DNA of 64,000 bases from positions 7,501 through 71,500 of the forward strand of contig KN805452.1 in the NCBI GenBank assembly GCA_000818945.1, in the 5' to 3' direction. The number at the start of each line of letters is the position of its first letter. The stretch's first letter is position 1. This document shows positions 41,035-51,203 of the stretch, one piece after another. A program made the translations under genes and the position numbers. Below the pieces are notes generated by a model. It was not told the origin of the DNA and did no database searches. It worked only from the letters and a program-made list of their open reading frames with translations. Source of the stretch: Schizochytrium sp. CCTCC M209059. Lineage: Eukaryota > Sar > Bigyra > Thraustochytrida > Thraustochytriidae.

Positions 41035-44000
41035 TTAGAGGAGGCTTGATAGCAGAGAGCGTGTTTTCTTGGCAGCAACGTTACGTTCAACCAGAGGCCA
41101 CGCCAATTCGAGCCAATCCGCAAGCACTGGCCGAGTCTCGGTCGGCAAAATAATGTCGTGAGCAGCGAAACCGACGGCGCGCGACATAGGCGAAAGACGA
41201 GCCGAAAATTGGTCTTCGAGCTCTTTGCGACGAGCTTCGCGCTCCTCATCGTCCTCGATAGCATCGAGCATCCGCTTAAAGGCCACAGCGACACCGCTCT
41301 CCACAGGCAGCGCGCCAACTTCAGCCGAGGGCCAGATAAAGGTGCGACCTTCCGGCCCAAAATGCGCTGCGCCGGCAACACCATAGGCCTTACGAATGAC
41401 GACCGAGGCCGAGGGGACACTCAAACTTGCGCCTGTAAGCACGGCCTCAGTCCCGGCTCGAATCGTGGCCTGCCGCTCGGCCTCCTCACCAATCATAAAG
41501 CCCGGCTCGTCTACGAAAAAAACAATGGGGAGCGAGAACTGCTCGCACGTCTCCATAAAGCGCTTGGTCTTGCGCGCCCCGTCAGCAGTCATGGCACCTC
41601 CATGAAACTTGCAGTCATTAGCGATGATTCCAACAGGTTTTCCTGCAATGCGGGCCAATGCCGTCACAATGCCAGGGCCAAAGTGCGGAGTCATCTCGAA
41701 GAGCGAACCGCGGTCTACAACCCGCTCCATAATATCTTGACGGACATCGTACACTTGGCGACGGTGCAAAGACGAGACGGCGGTGAGAAGTTCCTCGTCT
41801 TGACGGTCGCGTGGGTCTGCTCCTGTGTTGTCGACTGGAGGCACCTCGCCGACGCAAGTCGGCAAATACGAGAGAAAACGAGATATTTGCGCAAAGGCGT
41901 CCTCTTCACTCGAGGCTAGATTGTCGACCACGCCGCTTGCAAGGTGCACCTCTGGTCCACCCAGCTTTTCCTTTGTCGTTTCATATCCCAGCGCGCGCTG
42001 CACAACTTGCGGCCCTGCAATGAGCACTTGAGCATTTTCAGTCATGACGGAAAAATGACTCGCCACAAGTCGAGAGGCTGGCAGACCCGCCACAGGTCCG
42101 AGGGCAGCACAAGCCACCGGCACCGTATCGAGCACCTTGCGCACGGACTCGAATCGTGGGCGATTGTACACGGCATCGCCTTGCGGTTTGGGAAGGCCGT
42201 TTCCGTTTTTATCGTCTGAGGAATCTTTTCCGCCTGCTCCTGCCACAGATCCACCGCCCCCCTCATGCAGCCGAATTAGAGGCACGCGTAGCTGCAGAGC
42301 CAGCGTTTCGACGTAGACGGACTTGCGCAGACCTGCAAAAGTGGGACTTCCACCACTGATGGTGAAGTCTTCGCCACCTACAACAACGGGCCTCTCTTGC
42401 ACGCGGCCAGTTCCTACCACAAAGTTTCCAGGAGCGGCACGGCCCATTTCTCGAAAGCTCGACGCGTCGAGCATACCATCAATGCGTTCGCGAATGGTGA
42501 GTCGGCCACGCTCGTGATGGCGCTTCACGTTTCCAGGACCTCCCATCTCAGCAGCAATGTCCCGGGCACGCAGAATCTCATCGCGAAGCTCGCGCGCGCG
42601 CGCGAGCTCAGCTTCATGCTCCTCAAGCGCAGCACTCTTGCCTTGGCGCGACCTCTGATCCGCTTCCGAAGCAGATGCGGGCCGAATCCACGCTACACTG
42701 TCGCCAGGATTGGCCAAGAGCGAGCCCTTGCGCACGTGCAGCGACTCGATCGTGCCCGAGACAGGGGCGCGCAAAATCGTGTCCATCTTCATGGCCGTCA
42801 CGGTACAAATTGCGTCACCCTCACTCACTTCGGTACCTTCTGCCACATGGAGGGCGCTCACGCTCGCAGGAAAGTCGACGGCCACCGTGGCAAGACCTTC
42901 TGGCACACGTGACGTCGAGGCGGAGTCTGCTGTGGAGGGATCATCGCTTAGGCTCGTCGCGTGTTGAGCTGCGTGCGTTGGGAGCTTATCACTGAGTTTA
43001 GCAGCTTCGGAGCGCAAGTCTTGGTCGTGATCTGCCAAAAAGGTTGTTGGCATAATCTTGCCCGCGGCAAACTCTTTGTGTGCAGCAATTGCGCGCAAAA
43101 GACTGGCGTTAGTGGAAAGATTTTGCGTGGCAAACACACCCATTGCTCGTTGGAAGCGCGCGACTGCGGCTGGCCACGTTCCCGCGCGACAAATGACCTT
43201 GGCCACAAGCGGATCAAAGCGGAGCCCTGGAGTCACACCTTCTTGCAGGCAGGAGTCAACCCGGACGCCCGGTCCAGCAGGCTCGCGGAGGGCGCCAAGC
43301 GACCAAGAGGGATTTGCGGTTTCCGTGTCAAGACACACACGGCCCTGAATTGCAAAGCCTTGAATATGCACCGCGTCTTGGCTAGGGATGCCAATGTCAT
43401 GAAGCGATTCGTTTTGGGCAATGCGCAGCTGCGCCTGTACAATGTCAACGCCACTGACCTCCTCCGAAACGGTATGTTCGACCTGGACACGGGGGTTGAC
43501 TTCAAGAAAGACGTATTCGTCGCCCCGAACGAGAAACTCAACCGTCCCTGCGCCCTCGTACGAGACGTGAGCTGCAATGCGGCGGGCATCGTCTGCAAGA
43601 CGGGCTCGCAGACTGTCTGAAACGGTGAATGCGGGTGCAATCTCCACGACCTTTTGGTTGCGCCTGCTTTGGATGGAGCAATCCCGGTCTCCGAGGTGTA
43701 CCACCTCTCGGCCATCACCGAGAATTTGGACTTCGATGTGTTGCACGCCCGTCCAGCACGTTTCCAACAAAACGCCAGTTTTGTGAACAAGGGTTTGTTG
43801 AACAGCGTCCTTTAGATCCTCCATTCGATCAACGCGAACAATTCCTCTTCCGCCACCACCCCAGGGATCTTTGAGCATGATGGGAAAGTCGAGCCCCTGT
43901 TCGCGCATGCACGCTACAATGGAGTCGGCGTCGCGCAAGAGAGTGTTACTTCCTGGGAGCACGGGGACGCGATTGGCTTGGGCGAGCTTGCGTGCTTCAA

Positions 44001-44562
44001 GCTTATTTCCAAAGAGTTCAAGATTCGCAGCAGAGGGACCGACGAACTTGATGCCTGCGTCCGCGAGTTTGCTCGCGAACTCTGGTTTCTCCGAGAGAAA
44101 ACCATACCCGGGATGAACAAGGGCAGCACCAACATCTTTGGCTACGCCCACAATCGCTTCAGGGTCCATGTAGTCGCATTGGACGGCCTCGTCTGCAGTT
44201 TGGACGTGCAGCGCAAGCGCCTCGTCGTCCGCATCATATATCGCGACAGTCCGGAGTCCGAGCTCTTGGGCAGCCCGGATGACTCTGACGGCAATCTCTC
44301 CTCTGTTTGCCACGAGCACGCTCGCTCTCGCGGCGGCGTCGCCGCTCGTGGTCATGCTTGCGAGGCCTCGAGTTCTGTTGCTGCTGCTGCTGCTGCCGCC
44401 GCTATTCCTTGACTTGGCGAGGACGGACCTGAGCTTCTCATGCGGTCCTACCCTTGCGACCCGCGTAGCCAAGACGCTTGGCGCGATTTGTCGAGCGCTA
44501 GGCCCTGCCCCGGCAGCCCGTGCCCTGCCCGTCGCCGACGTCGCTGCCGACACCAAGCGCAT
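41035..44562 (-). CDS. Single-chain acyl-CoA carboxylase (BC-BCCP-CT fusion)
   Basis: A biotin-dependent carboxylase acting on propionyl-, methylcrotonyl- or longer acyl-CoA. The 1175-residue protein starts with an Arg/Ser/Ala-rich presequence (about 1-70) of mitochondrial type. Biotin carboxylase follows (about 80-520: VLVANRGEIAVRVIRAA, the ATP-grasp glycine loop GGGGRG, FLEVNPRVQVEHTVSE). The biotin carrier domain carries the attachment site AMKMD (Lys592). The carboxyltransferase (about 640-1175) carries GGSPTFAGLRKSVYVETLALQ, FFVDEPGFMIG and AYGVAGAAHFGPEGRTFIWPSAEVGALP. Animals and plants use separate alpha and beta chains for PCC and MCC; a single chain in this order resembles bacterial long-chain acyl-CoA carboxylases. 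The exact substrate is not determined. Start is an ATG. Confidence 0.9.
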   Translation of the reverse strand: MRLVSAATSATGRARAAGAGPSARQIAPSVLATRVARVGPHEKLRSVLAKSRNSGGSSSSSNRTRGLASMTTSGDAAARASVLVANRGEIAVRVIRAAQELGLRTVAIYDADDEALALHVQTADEAVQCDYMDPEAIVGVAKDVGAALVHPGYGFLSEKPEFASKLADAGIKFVGPSAANLELFGNKLEARKLAQANRVPVLPGSNTLLRDADSIVACMREQGLDFPIMLKDPWGGGGRGIVRVDRMEDLKDAVQQTLVHKTGVLLETCWTGVQHIEVQILGDGREVVHLGDRDCSIQSRRNQKVVEIAPAFTVSDSLRARLADDARRIAAHVSYEGAGTVEFLVRGDEYVFLEVNPRVQVEHTVSEEVSGVDIVQAQLRIAQNESLHDIGIPSQDAVHIQGFAIQGRVCLDTETANPSWSLGALREPAGPGVRVDSCLQEGVTPGLRFDPLVAKVICRAGTWPAAVARFQRAMGVFATQNLSTNASLLRAIAAHKEFAAGKIMPTTFLADHDQDLRSEAAKLSDKLPTHAAQHATSLSDDPSTADSASTSRVPEGLATVAVDFPASVSALHVAEGTEVSEGDAICTVTAMKMDTILRAPVSGTIESLHVRKGSLLANPGDSVAWIRPASASEADQRSRQGKSAALEEHEAELARARELRDEILRARDIAAEMGGPGNVKRHHERGRLTIRERIDGMLDASSFREMGRAAPGNFVVGTGRVQERPVVVGGEDFTISGGSPTFAGLRKSVYVETLALQLRVPLIRLHEGGGGSVAGAGGKDSSDDKNGNGLPKPQGDAVYNRPRFESVRKVLDTVPVACAALGPVAGLPASRLVASHFSVMTENAQVLIAGPQVVQRALGYETTKEKLGGPEVHLASGVVDNLASSEEDAFAQISRFLSYLPTCVGEVPPVDNTGADPRDRQDEELLTAVSSLHRRQVYDVRQDIMERVVDRGSLFEMTPHFGPGIVTALARIAGKPVGIIANDCKFHGGAMTADGARKTKRFMETCEQFSLPIVFFVDEPGFMIGEEAERQATIRAGTEAVLTGASLSVPSASVVIRKAYGVAGAAHFGPEGRTFIWPSAEVGALPVESGVAVAFKRMLDAIEDDEEREARRKELEDQFSARLSPMSRAVGFAAHDIILPTETRPVLADWLELAWPLVERNVAAKKTRSLLSSLL

Positions 44563-45273
44563 CTTGCCTCTCTTGGCTGTCGCGAATTGTGATTGTAGAG
44601 CGAGCTGTCCGTGCGGCGGCTATGACTCTGGGTCGCTTTCGAGACCCATCGCAATAGCAATTCCGACTATCCAGGATGATCGGTCGATCACGAAGTGACA
44701 AAAGTTGGTCGAGCTCATGATTTGGCTTGGCTTAGCTTGGCTTGGCTTGGCTTGGCGTGACTTGGTTTCGCTTGGCATGGCATGGCATGGCATGGCATGC
44801 CATGACATGGCAAACAACAAAGACATGCGTAGTGATCTCCGATGGAGATGTCGACACTCGTTGGGGCGACCGATTTCTTAACCCGGCCGTCCTCTTTACG
44901 AATTTCTTTGAACAAGTTCACCGTCTTGACTGTGATCTGGATTTTGGCGGGAAAAATTGTTCTCAACTCCTGTCGCTTCCTTGCACGTACAAGAAGTGTG
45001 TCGTTTCCGTGGCTCTACTACCGTGTCTGCCACGATGACTAGCGTTCGCGTCGTAAAGACCTCAGTCGTACTCGCTCGCGTTTCTCACATATTACTTTCA
45101 CTCACCATTCCATACCTCGTCAGGCATAATTTTCAACTAATCCAAGGCTAATCCAAGGAAGTCAGAGACTCGGGGCTCTCATCGCCAACGATTCCCAGGA
45201 GCCGGCCGATGAGATCGTCCTTGAGATCGCCACAAGTTTTATAAGCACTGCGACGGCTGGGATTGACTGTGAG
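44563..45273. other. Divergent promoter region with TTGGC/ATGGC repeats
   Basis: It contains a compound pentamer repeat (TTGGC, then ATGGC) at about 44721-44811. No gene is seen. It separates the carboxylase from the coiled-coil gene. Confidence 0.5.
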
Positions 45274-47319
45274 ATGGATGGAAATTTTGCAAGATCGTTA
45301 GGTTCGCCAAATCTGTTTCTTCGAGGTCGCGGAGGGACCGGAGACCGCGCGCGTGCGCGGGGGGCGGCAGGCACGATGGCGGCAAAGAAGGGCCCGCCCG
45401 TGCCAGCAAAGGTAGCGGAACTGCTCACGACGGCGCGGAGAGAGCTCCGGGCCTGCCTCTTAGTGTCAGAGCAGCAACTCGCCGCCATCTCAGAGACGCG
45501 CGACCGTGAGCCGGCCCTGCGCACTAAACTTGACCGACTGCTCGCGCGGGAAACCAAGTGGGAGGGCCGCGAAAAAGTGGCAAAACGCCGATACGATGAG
45601 CTTGCCAAGATGGAAGCCTTGGCCATCGAGCGCGCCACGGTAGTCGAGGAGTTCGACACACAGAAAAGGTTGCTCACCCGCCAAATCGCAAGCCAACTTG
45701 CAAAAGCTTCAGACGAGAAAATTAGCATTCCAGAAGAGCTCTTGCAAATATTCGATAAGATTGGCAACTCCAACATTCTACTGGCAGAGCTCTCGGGAGT
45801 AATCGAGGCCGGTGGAAAGATGCTCGCCGAGACATTCGAACAAATTGGTACGCGAGGAAGTGAGCTCGATGTGCTGACGGACCGGGACATCCAGCGCATG
45901 GTCATGTACTTTTCTCGCATTTTTCCAATGCTGAACCAGCGGCTGGAAGACTTCATTGTGCGTACTGAGGAGGAAGAGAAGTCCGTAATGAAAGTCACGT
46001 CTTTGCGCTCTGCAGAGGCCATCAAAACTTCAAAGGACACCCTTAAAGCGCTTCAACAGAAATGGAAAGAGAGCACCCTAGCTTCATATGCTCCTTCTCC
46101 AAAGAAGAACGCACCAATGTCCGCAGCACCGAGCCAGAACAAGCAATCTCCATCTCTTGTGGCTGCGCTCTCTTCTGTCGCGATGGCCTTTGAACCTATC
46201 CCGAAAACTGTCGAGGAATCTGCTTCATCGGACTCTGAGGACGACAAGAGTGAAAGAGAATCTCGTCGAAGGTCGAGCGCTGGGCCTCGTGTTCTTAGCA
46301 AACACGAGCTGCTTCGAAAACGGAGACTTACGAGCTCGAGCTCTACGTCAAGCACCACAACAGCTAGCCCTGTACCTCCGCGTGGACTTTCGTCCCCTGC
46401 AATCCGCGCGGGCCAATCTTCAACCTCCCGCCCCGTGAACAATCAACGCACACTTCTCGAAGCCAACGATGTGGTCAAGGCTCCTGCTTCCGCAAAAAGC
46501 GATAATGTCGCCAGTGCATCAGCACCAGCAAGCTCTCCAGCAAGAAAAGAGGCGACGTTGCCAGCGGCGGGCGAAGCTGTCTCGGATGAGGTGAACATCG
46601 GGGAGAGTACAGAAACGAGCAAATCTACGTCAAAGACACCGAAAGCGGTGACCACGACTCGCACAATGAGTTCCCCTACAAAAAATGGGGCGGTCGCTGC
46701 TTCGAAGCAAGTCGGAACGAAGGACAAGAACCCTGCGTCAAGCAGGAATGGAACTCTACAATGGCCGACAAAAAGGTCACTTTCAGCCACGCCTGCGACG
46801 TCCGCAAAGAAGCGAGCGGTCATCAATCTCGATCTTGATGATGAGGAAGATGAGAGTGGGAGCGACTTGAGTGATATTGTTTTGATCGACTTGTCCGCCT
46901 CAGAACCCAAGAGTCCAGCACCTGGAAGCAAACGTCCGCGCATCGCTTCCCAGTCTTCCGTCTCCGAGAAGGATGCTGGCGTGCATTCTGCGCGACCAGA
47001 GACTCTTGGAAACTTGCCAAGCCATATTTTCGACCCAAAGTTCGCCGGCGAAGCCCCAGATCACCCAACACTGACAGGATTAGTTGGCTCCAAAATTAAG
47101 ATTCGATGGAGCGCCGACAGCCCTGAGGTAGCGTACACAGTAGCTGCGATCAAGAAGCAGGCGGTGTGGTACTTTTTGCTCAAGGCAGCAGACCCGAAGA
47201 CTGCGCCGAAGGCGATCCGGCTCCGGCTCGACGGAAAAGGCAAGGTTTACCACGTTCATCTCTACGACCCGTTCGTGTCGAGAACGGTAACGGCCGAGTC
47301 TTCGTACCGCGTTGTCTGA
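45274..47319 (+). CDS. Coiled-coil, probably nuclear protein of unknown function
   Basis: I do not recognise this 681-residue protein. The first 270 residues are helical with heptad-like charge patterning (for example REKVAKRRYDELAKMEALAIERATVVEEF). The middle (about 280-580) is Ser/Thr/Lys-rich and disordered, with basic clusters such as KKR and RKRR and an acidic patch (DLDDEEDESGSDLSD). The last 75 residues form a compact beta-rich unit (LVGSKIKIRWSADSPEVAYTV...KVYHVHLYDPFVSRTV) that looks like a small Tudor/SH3-type barrel. This suggests a chromatin-associated role, weakly. The ATG at 45274 is the first in frame; a second at 45376 (MAAKKGPPV) is equally plausible. Confidence 0.65.
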   Translation: MDGNFARSLGSPNLFLRGRGGTGDRARARGAAGTMAAKKGPPVPAKVAELLTTARRELRACLLVSEQQLAAISETRDREPALRTKLDRLLARETKWEGREKVAKRRYDELAKMEALAIERATVVEEFDTQKRLLTRQIASQLAKASDEKISIPEELLQIFDKIGNSNILLAELSGVIEAGGKMLAETFEQIGTRGSELDVLTDRDIQRMVMYFSRIFPMLNQRLEDFIVRTEEEEKSVMKVTSLRSAEAIKTSKDTLKALQQKWKESTLASYAPSPKKNAPMSAAPSQNKQSPSLVAALSSVAMAFEPIPKTVEESASSDSEDDKSERESRRRSSAGPRVLSKHELLRKRRLTSSSSTSSTTTASPVPPRGLSSPAIRAGQSSTSRPVNNQRTLLEANDVVKAPASAKSDNVASASAPASSPARKEATLPAAGEAVSDEVNIGESTETSKSTSKTPKAVTTTRTMSSPTKNGAVAASKQVGTKDKNPASSRNGTLQWPTKRSLSATPATSAKKRAVINLDLDDEEDESGSDLSDIVLIDLSASEPKSPAPGSKRPRIASQSSVSEKDAGVHSARPETLGNLPSHIFDPKFAGEAPDHPTLTGLVGSKIKIRWSADSPEVAYTVAAIKKQAVWYFLLKAADPKTAPKAIRLRLDGKGKVYHVHLYDPFVSRTVTAESSYRVV

Positions 47320-47745
47320 CCCATGTAGTGCAGCATTGGACATCGAGATTGACTTCTAGGGTGCGAGGATATTGGCTGATGGCTGGCCGGCTTGGCTTGG
47401 TCTATTTCTTCAAATCCACATTGCCTCACAAGACTGTAGGCGAGACAACTATCCCCCCCTCCTCCCTCATCACTCGAGCGAGCCAGAGCGATCTGGCTGT
47501 TTTCTGCATCGGTTGTTTCTTCATTGCGAGCAGAAGCAAGGAGAGAAAGACCACTTCTAAAGAAGCAAGCAGCCAACCAGCTAGTACCGCTTTCGAGGAC
47601 AAGGCAGGCAGATCCGAACGGAGCGCAGAGCCCCACAGGACTAGTTCTCAACCGAGCGAAGAAGTAAACCAATACTGCAATTGCCCAAGGATACGAGTCT
47701 CTGGACACATTCCAGGAAAAAGAAAAAAGGAAACGTAAACGTAAA
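47320..47745. other. Convergent 3' region
   Basis: No gene is seen between the coiled-coil gene and SEC63. Confidence 0.5.
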
Positions 47746-49788
47746 TTACTTGCTCTTTTTGGTGTCCGCCTCAATAGTCTCAAAGTCATCATCGTCGTCG
47801 TCGTCCACAGCAAGGTCATCGCCCCCATTCTTCTTTGCGGCCTTTGCCTTCGTCACGCGCTTGCGAACAGCGTTGGCCGACTCGGAGGCTGCGTCAGTCT
47901 CATCGGCATCCTCTTCGTCGTCGCTGTCTGCAAAATCAGAGTCCTCGGACTGGACGGCCTTCCCAAAGGCCTCCTCGAACAAGGTGGGTTCGTTGTCGAG
48001 CTCAAGATCCTCGGGGTGAATCTCTTTGGGCTTGACAAAGCCTTCCGGCTGGATCGACACAGTTTGCGTCACCTTCTCGTCAAAGTCGACATATGCGTGA
48101 CAGAGCAGCGTGAAGCCGAACTTGTATTCCTGTTTGGGTCTGAGAAAACCTTTGCTAGGAAACTGTGTCCGGCCGCGCAGCGTACGCGAGGATCCCTGGA
48201 GAAAGACGTGCGCCATGACCTGCATGTCGCCTGGACGGTGGAAGATGACAGACCACTTTTCCGGCTTTGTAAAAGGAAGAAATGGCGCGTGAACGGGGAA
48301 GTCGGCGTCGTCGTGCGGAACGTGTAACCTTTCGAGCTCAAAGTACGCCGTCATGATATCGCCCTCTTGCGCTTGATCTTCGAATTCAAGCGTGCCGTCC
48401 GGGTTCTCGTGCGAGATGACACCAATGGTAACTTTGAAGTTGACGTCTGGAAGCAAGCGGGTCACCTCTGCCACATCGTGGACCTGGCTGTCCGAGAGAC
48501 TTGACATCCCCTTCTTTCTGCCGGGCCCAAGAGCCGGTTGCTCCGGAGCCGCCATAAAATCCTTGATGGTTTTGATGGGCGACGAGCCGAGCGAAGCCTG
48601 TTTGGCCTCCAGCCTACCAAAGTGAGGAAGCTGCTGCAGCGATGAGTCGAGTACCCAAAGTGCTTGTGTGATGCGCTGCTCGAATTCGATGACCACACGC
48701 ACGCCCTTGAAGCTGCGACGTACCAGCACAGTGTCGTACATTGCATCGATGAGCAAACGCGACTGCGTCAAGATGCGATCAATGTCCCCACGCTGACCAG
48801 ACGAGAGCTCGTCAGTGAGTCTGTTAAGGTGAGCGTGGATGAGAATCTTGGCACGAGCGCAGCCCGGCCAGCGCTCAAGCATCTTAGCCTTGGCCACAAG
48901 TGGCAGCGAATTCCTCTCCATGCGGCCTTCGGAGACCATGCGGTCGCGAAGAGCCTCGAGTGCTTGCTCTTCTGCTGCAGAACGAGCCGGCAAGTCCCTG
49001 AACTCTGCGGAAAGGGCGAGAATCTCTGGCATTTGCTCGAGTGTGACCTTGTTGTCCAGCACATGGATAAAGAGATTGTACGAGTCGTTGAGAATAAGCT
49101 TGTCGCCAAATTTTTTCGAGTTCGAGTACCAGCGGCCAACCACCACGGGGGTGACCACAACGAGCATGAGAAGGTAGACGACAAGAACCAGGTTTTGGTA
49201 CTTTTTGTCGAGAAGGGCCGACGGCAGACCAACAGACACCTCCATCATCTTGGAGCCGTCAGGGCTGCCGGTGCTCATGTAGCGCTCATAGGCCTCCTCA
49301 TCTGTGAGAATGCTGTAGGCGTTTTGGACCTTTTCCAACATGGTTGCTGCAAGGGCCTTTTCGTCAGCGGACTTACCTAACTGACGATCCGGATGGTACT
49401 GCAGGTTCATGACATGATATGCCTTCTTGACTTGCTTCTTGGTGCTTCCCTGGCTGAGGCCGAGAACCTCCCATGGGTCAAACTGCTGGATCTGCTCTCC
49501 CGTCTGGCTCACCAGAAACACCAGCAGCAGCCAGCCTGCGGCGAGAAGCGCAAAACGCGTGAGAAAGGACTTGTCGATGATCTTGCGCGCGCTGTGGTCC
49601 TGCGCTATCTTCGCTAGCTTGCGTTTCTCTAGCGAGGATCTCGGCTTGAAGGTCGAATAGCTGGATGACCCGGACAACTTGCGCAGCGTGGTGCGCACGA
49701 ACGAAAACGTTAGCGGCACCAGCGCCGAGAAGATCATCATGATCCCAAAGTACAGCGCTGCGCTGTCATCATACGCGAGACGAGGCAT
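47746..49788 (-). CDS. SEC63: Translocation protein Sec63
   Basis: Sec63 is the ER membrane J-protein that recruits BiP to the Sec61 channel for post-translational import. The 680-residue protein has three membrane helices (about 11-33, 77-95 and 199-218). A lumenal DnaJ domain sits between the second and third (about 104-172, with the catalytic HPD at 132-134: YHPDRQLG). The cytosolic Brl domain then includes helical and fibronectin-like parts (for example VTIGVISHENPDGTLEFEDQAQEGD...). It ends in an acidic tail rich in Asp/Glu, as in the yeast and human proteins, where it contacts Sec62. Length and order match the family. Start is an ATG; no intron is seen. Confidence 0.95.
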   Translation of the reverse strand: MPRLAYDDSAALYFGIMMIFSALVPLTFSFVRTTLRKLSGSSSYSTFKPRSSLEKRKLAKIAQDHSARKIIDKSFLTRFALLAAGWLLLVFLVSQTGEQIQQFDPWEVLGLSQGSTKKQVKKAYHVMNLQYHPDRQLGKSADEKALAATMLEKVQNAYSILTDEEAYERYMSTGSPDGSKMMEVSVGLPSALLDKKYQNLVLVVYLLMLVVVTPVVVGRWYSNSKKFGDKLILNDSYNLFIHVLDNKVTLEQMPEILALSAEFRDLPARSAAEEQALEALRDRMVSEGRMERNSLPLVAKAKMLERWPGCARAKILIHAHLNRLTDELSSGQRGDIDRILTQSRLLIDAMYDTVLVRRSFKGVRVVIEFEQRITQALWVLDSSLQQLPHFGRLEAKQASLGSSPIKTIKDFMAAPEQPALGPGRKKGMSSLSDSQVHDVAEVTRLLPDVNFKVTIGVISHENPDGTLEFEDQAQEGDIMTAYFELERLHVPHDDADFPVHAPFLPFTKPEKWSVIFHRPGDMQVMAHVFLQGSSRTLRGRTQFPSKGFLRPKQEYKFGFTLLCHAYVDFDEKVTQTVSIQPEGFVKPKEIHPEDLELDNEPTLFEEAFGKAVQSEDSDFADSDDEEDADETDAASESANAVRKRVTKAKAAKKNGGDDLAVDDDDDDDFETIEADTKKSK

Positions 49789-51203
49789 TGTCCTTTGTTT
49801 TGCCTCTCCTCCTTCCGCTGCTTCTTCTCCTTCTAACCCCCTCGGAGCTGCTCCTCAGCCCTGCGCGCGTCCGCCTGCTGCGGCGCGAGCTGCGCGTCGT
49901 CGATCTCAAGCAACAAACGACAAAAAGAAGCTGCGCTTTTCTGCTTTTCCAGCTGCCCAGCCTACCTGCCACGTGGAAGGCGCCTCTTGGCCCTCCTCGC
50001 GCGCAGCAGGTCGCGGGGTCTCCTGGCGCCGGGGCTGCAGCGGCGGCCGTCTGCGTGCGGGCTCCGCTTCCGCGCGAGCGAGCGGCTCCTTACGCGCGGG
50101 GCGGCGGCGCGGGCGGCTGCTGGCGAACGGACTCTGCCGCTGCGCCTTATCTCGATTCCTGCTATCCCAGCTATTCCCCCCCCCCCCGGGGCCCCCGATT
50201 CCCGCCTTTTGGGGCCCCCGTCTCGTCTCTTTCTTTCGCGAACTTCGTTCATATGCATGCTGAGGACTCCGATCGGCCATGGTGCGGCGAGCGCGTGGGT
50301 TGGTGTACGCGCACGAAGAGCAGGATAAGCTTGGACGCTCTCTGTCTTCGCGAAGAGGACCTTTGCGTGGGCGGCCGCACAGACAACAGCGGCAGAGTAA
50401 GGGTTCTACGTTTTGGTGGATGATGGTATAGTAGCCTAGTAGTCGTACGTACTACAACAACCAAAAAGGTGGGCAAGCATTATCGATCTCTCTCGCTCGC
50501 ATGCGCATTCACGACGTCCACTAGGCCCTATTGCCTACTAACACCATGTAAATGTTGAATTTACTAAATCTTTGGACTCTTTTTCTTTACTCGCACTGCC
50601 TTGCCATGCTGTCGAGAATCCTCATCACACTGGCGCTCTCGACATTGGCCGCTACTCAGAAAAGCCATCCTGCCTGCCGCAGCCGCTACCGGCAAAGGAT
50701 GCGCTCATCGCACACCACTTCTTCCTCCGGGTGCTTTCCCACGCTTCTCCCCTTCAGAACACAAGTTCTGTGGCCGCCGCCGCAGCCGCTGCCGTCACCA
50801 CTGCTGCTGCGACAGCCTTTCCCTCTCCGTCCTCTCCCGGCTGGCTGCCCGTGCTCTGCGCTTGCTCGCTCGCCGTCCACCAACCGGCGCAAGTCGTCAT
50901 GGTGCCAGGGACCATCCTGAATGCCATCATGGCATGTACTCTGTATTGACGACGAGAGACTTTGTGGCCCGGGGCAGGTTCCTGACCTCTGCTTGTGCCG
51001 GGGCAAGGATACAAGTCGTCCGTCCTACGCCTTGCCGAGACCCGCGAGGCGGCGACAGTCCGCTTTTGCTCGGCGCCGGCGAGCTCGGAGACAGGGCACG
51101 CCGGAGACCTGGAGCCGCGGCGGTCGCGGGAGGACGCAGCGGCGAGGCCGAGGGCCCCCGCGCGCGCAGCGGAAGGCAGGCGGACGGAGAGGGTTGCGCC
51201 AAG
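49789..51203. other. Divergent region, SEC63 to HIBADH
   Basis: It is GC-rich, with a C13 run followed by GGGG near 50168-50184. The HIBADH frame stays open from 50601 but without an ATG until 50934. I see no independent gene. Confidence 0.45.
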
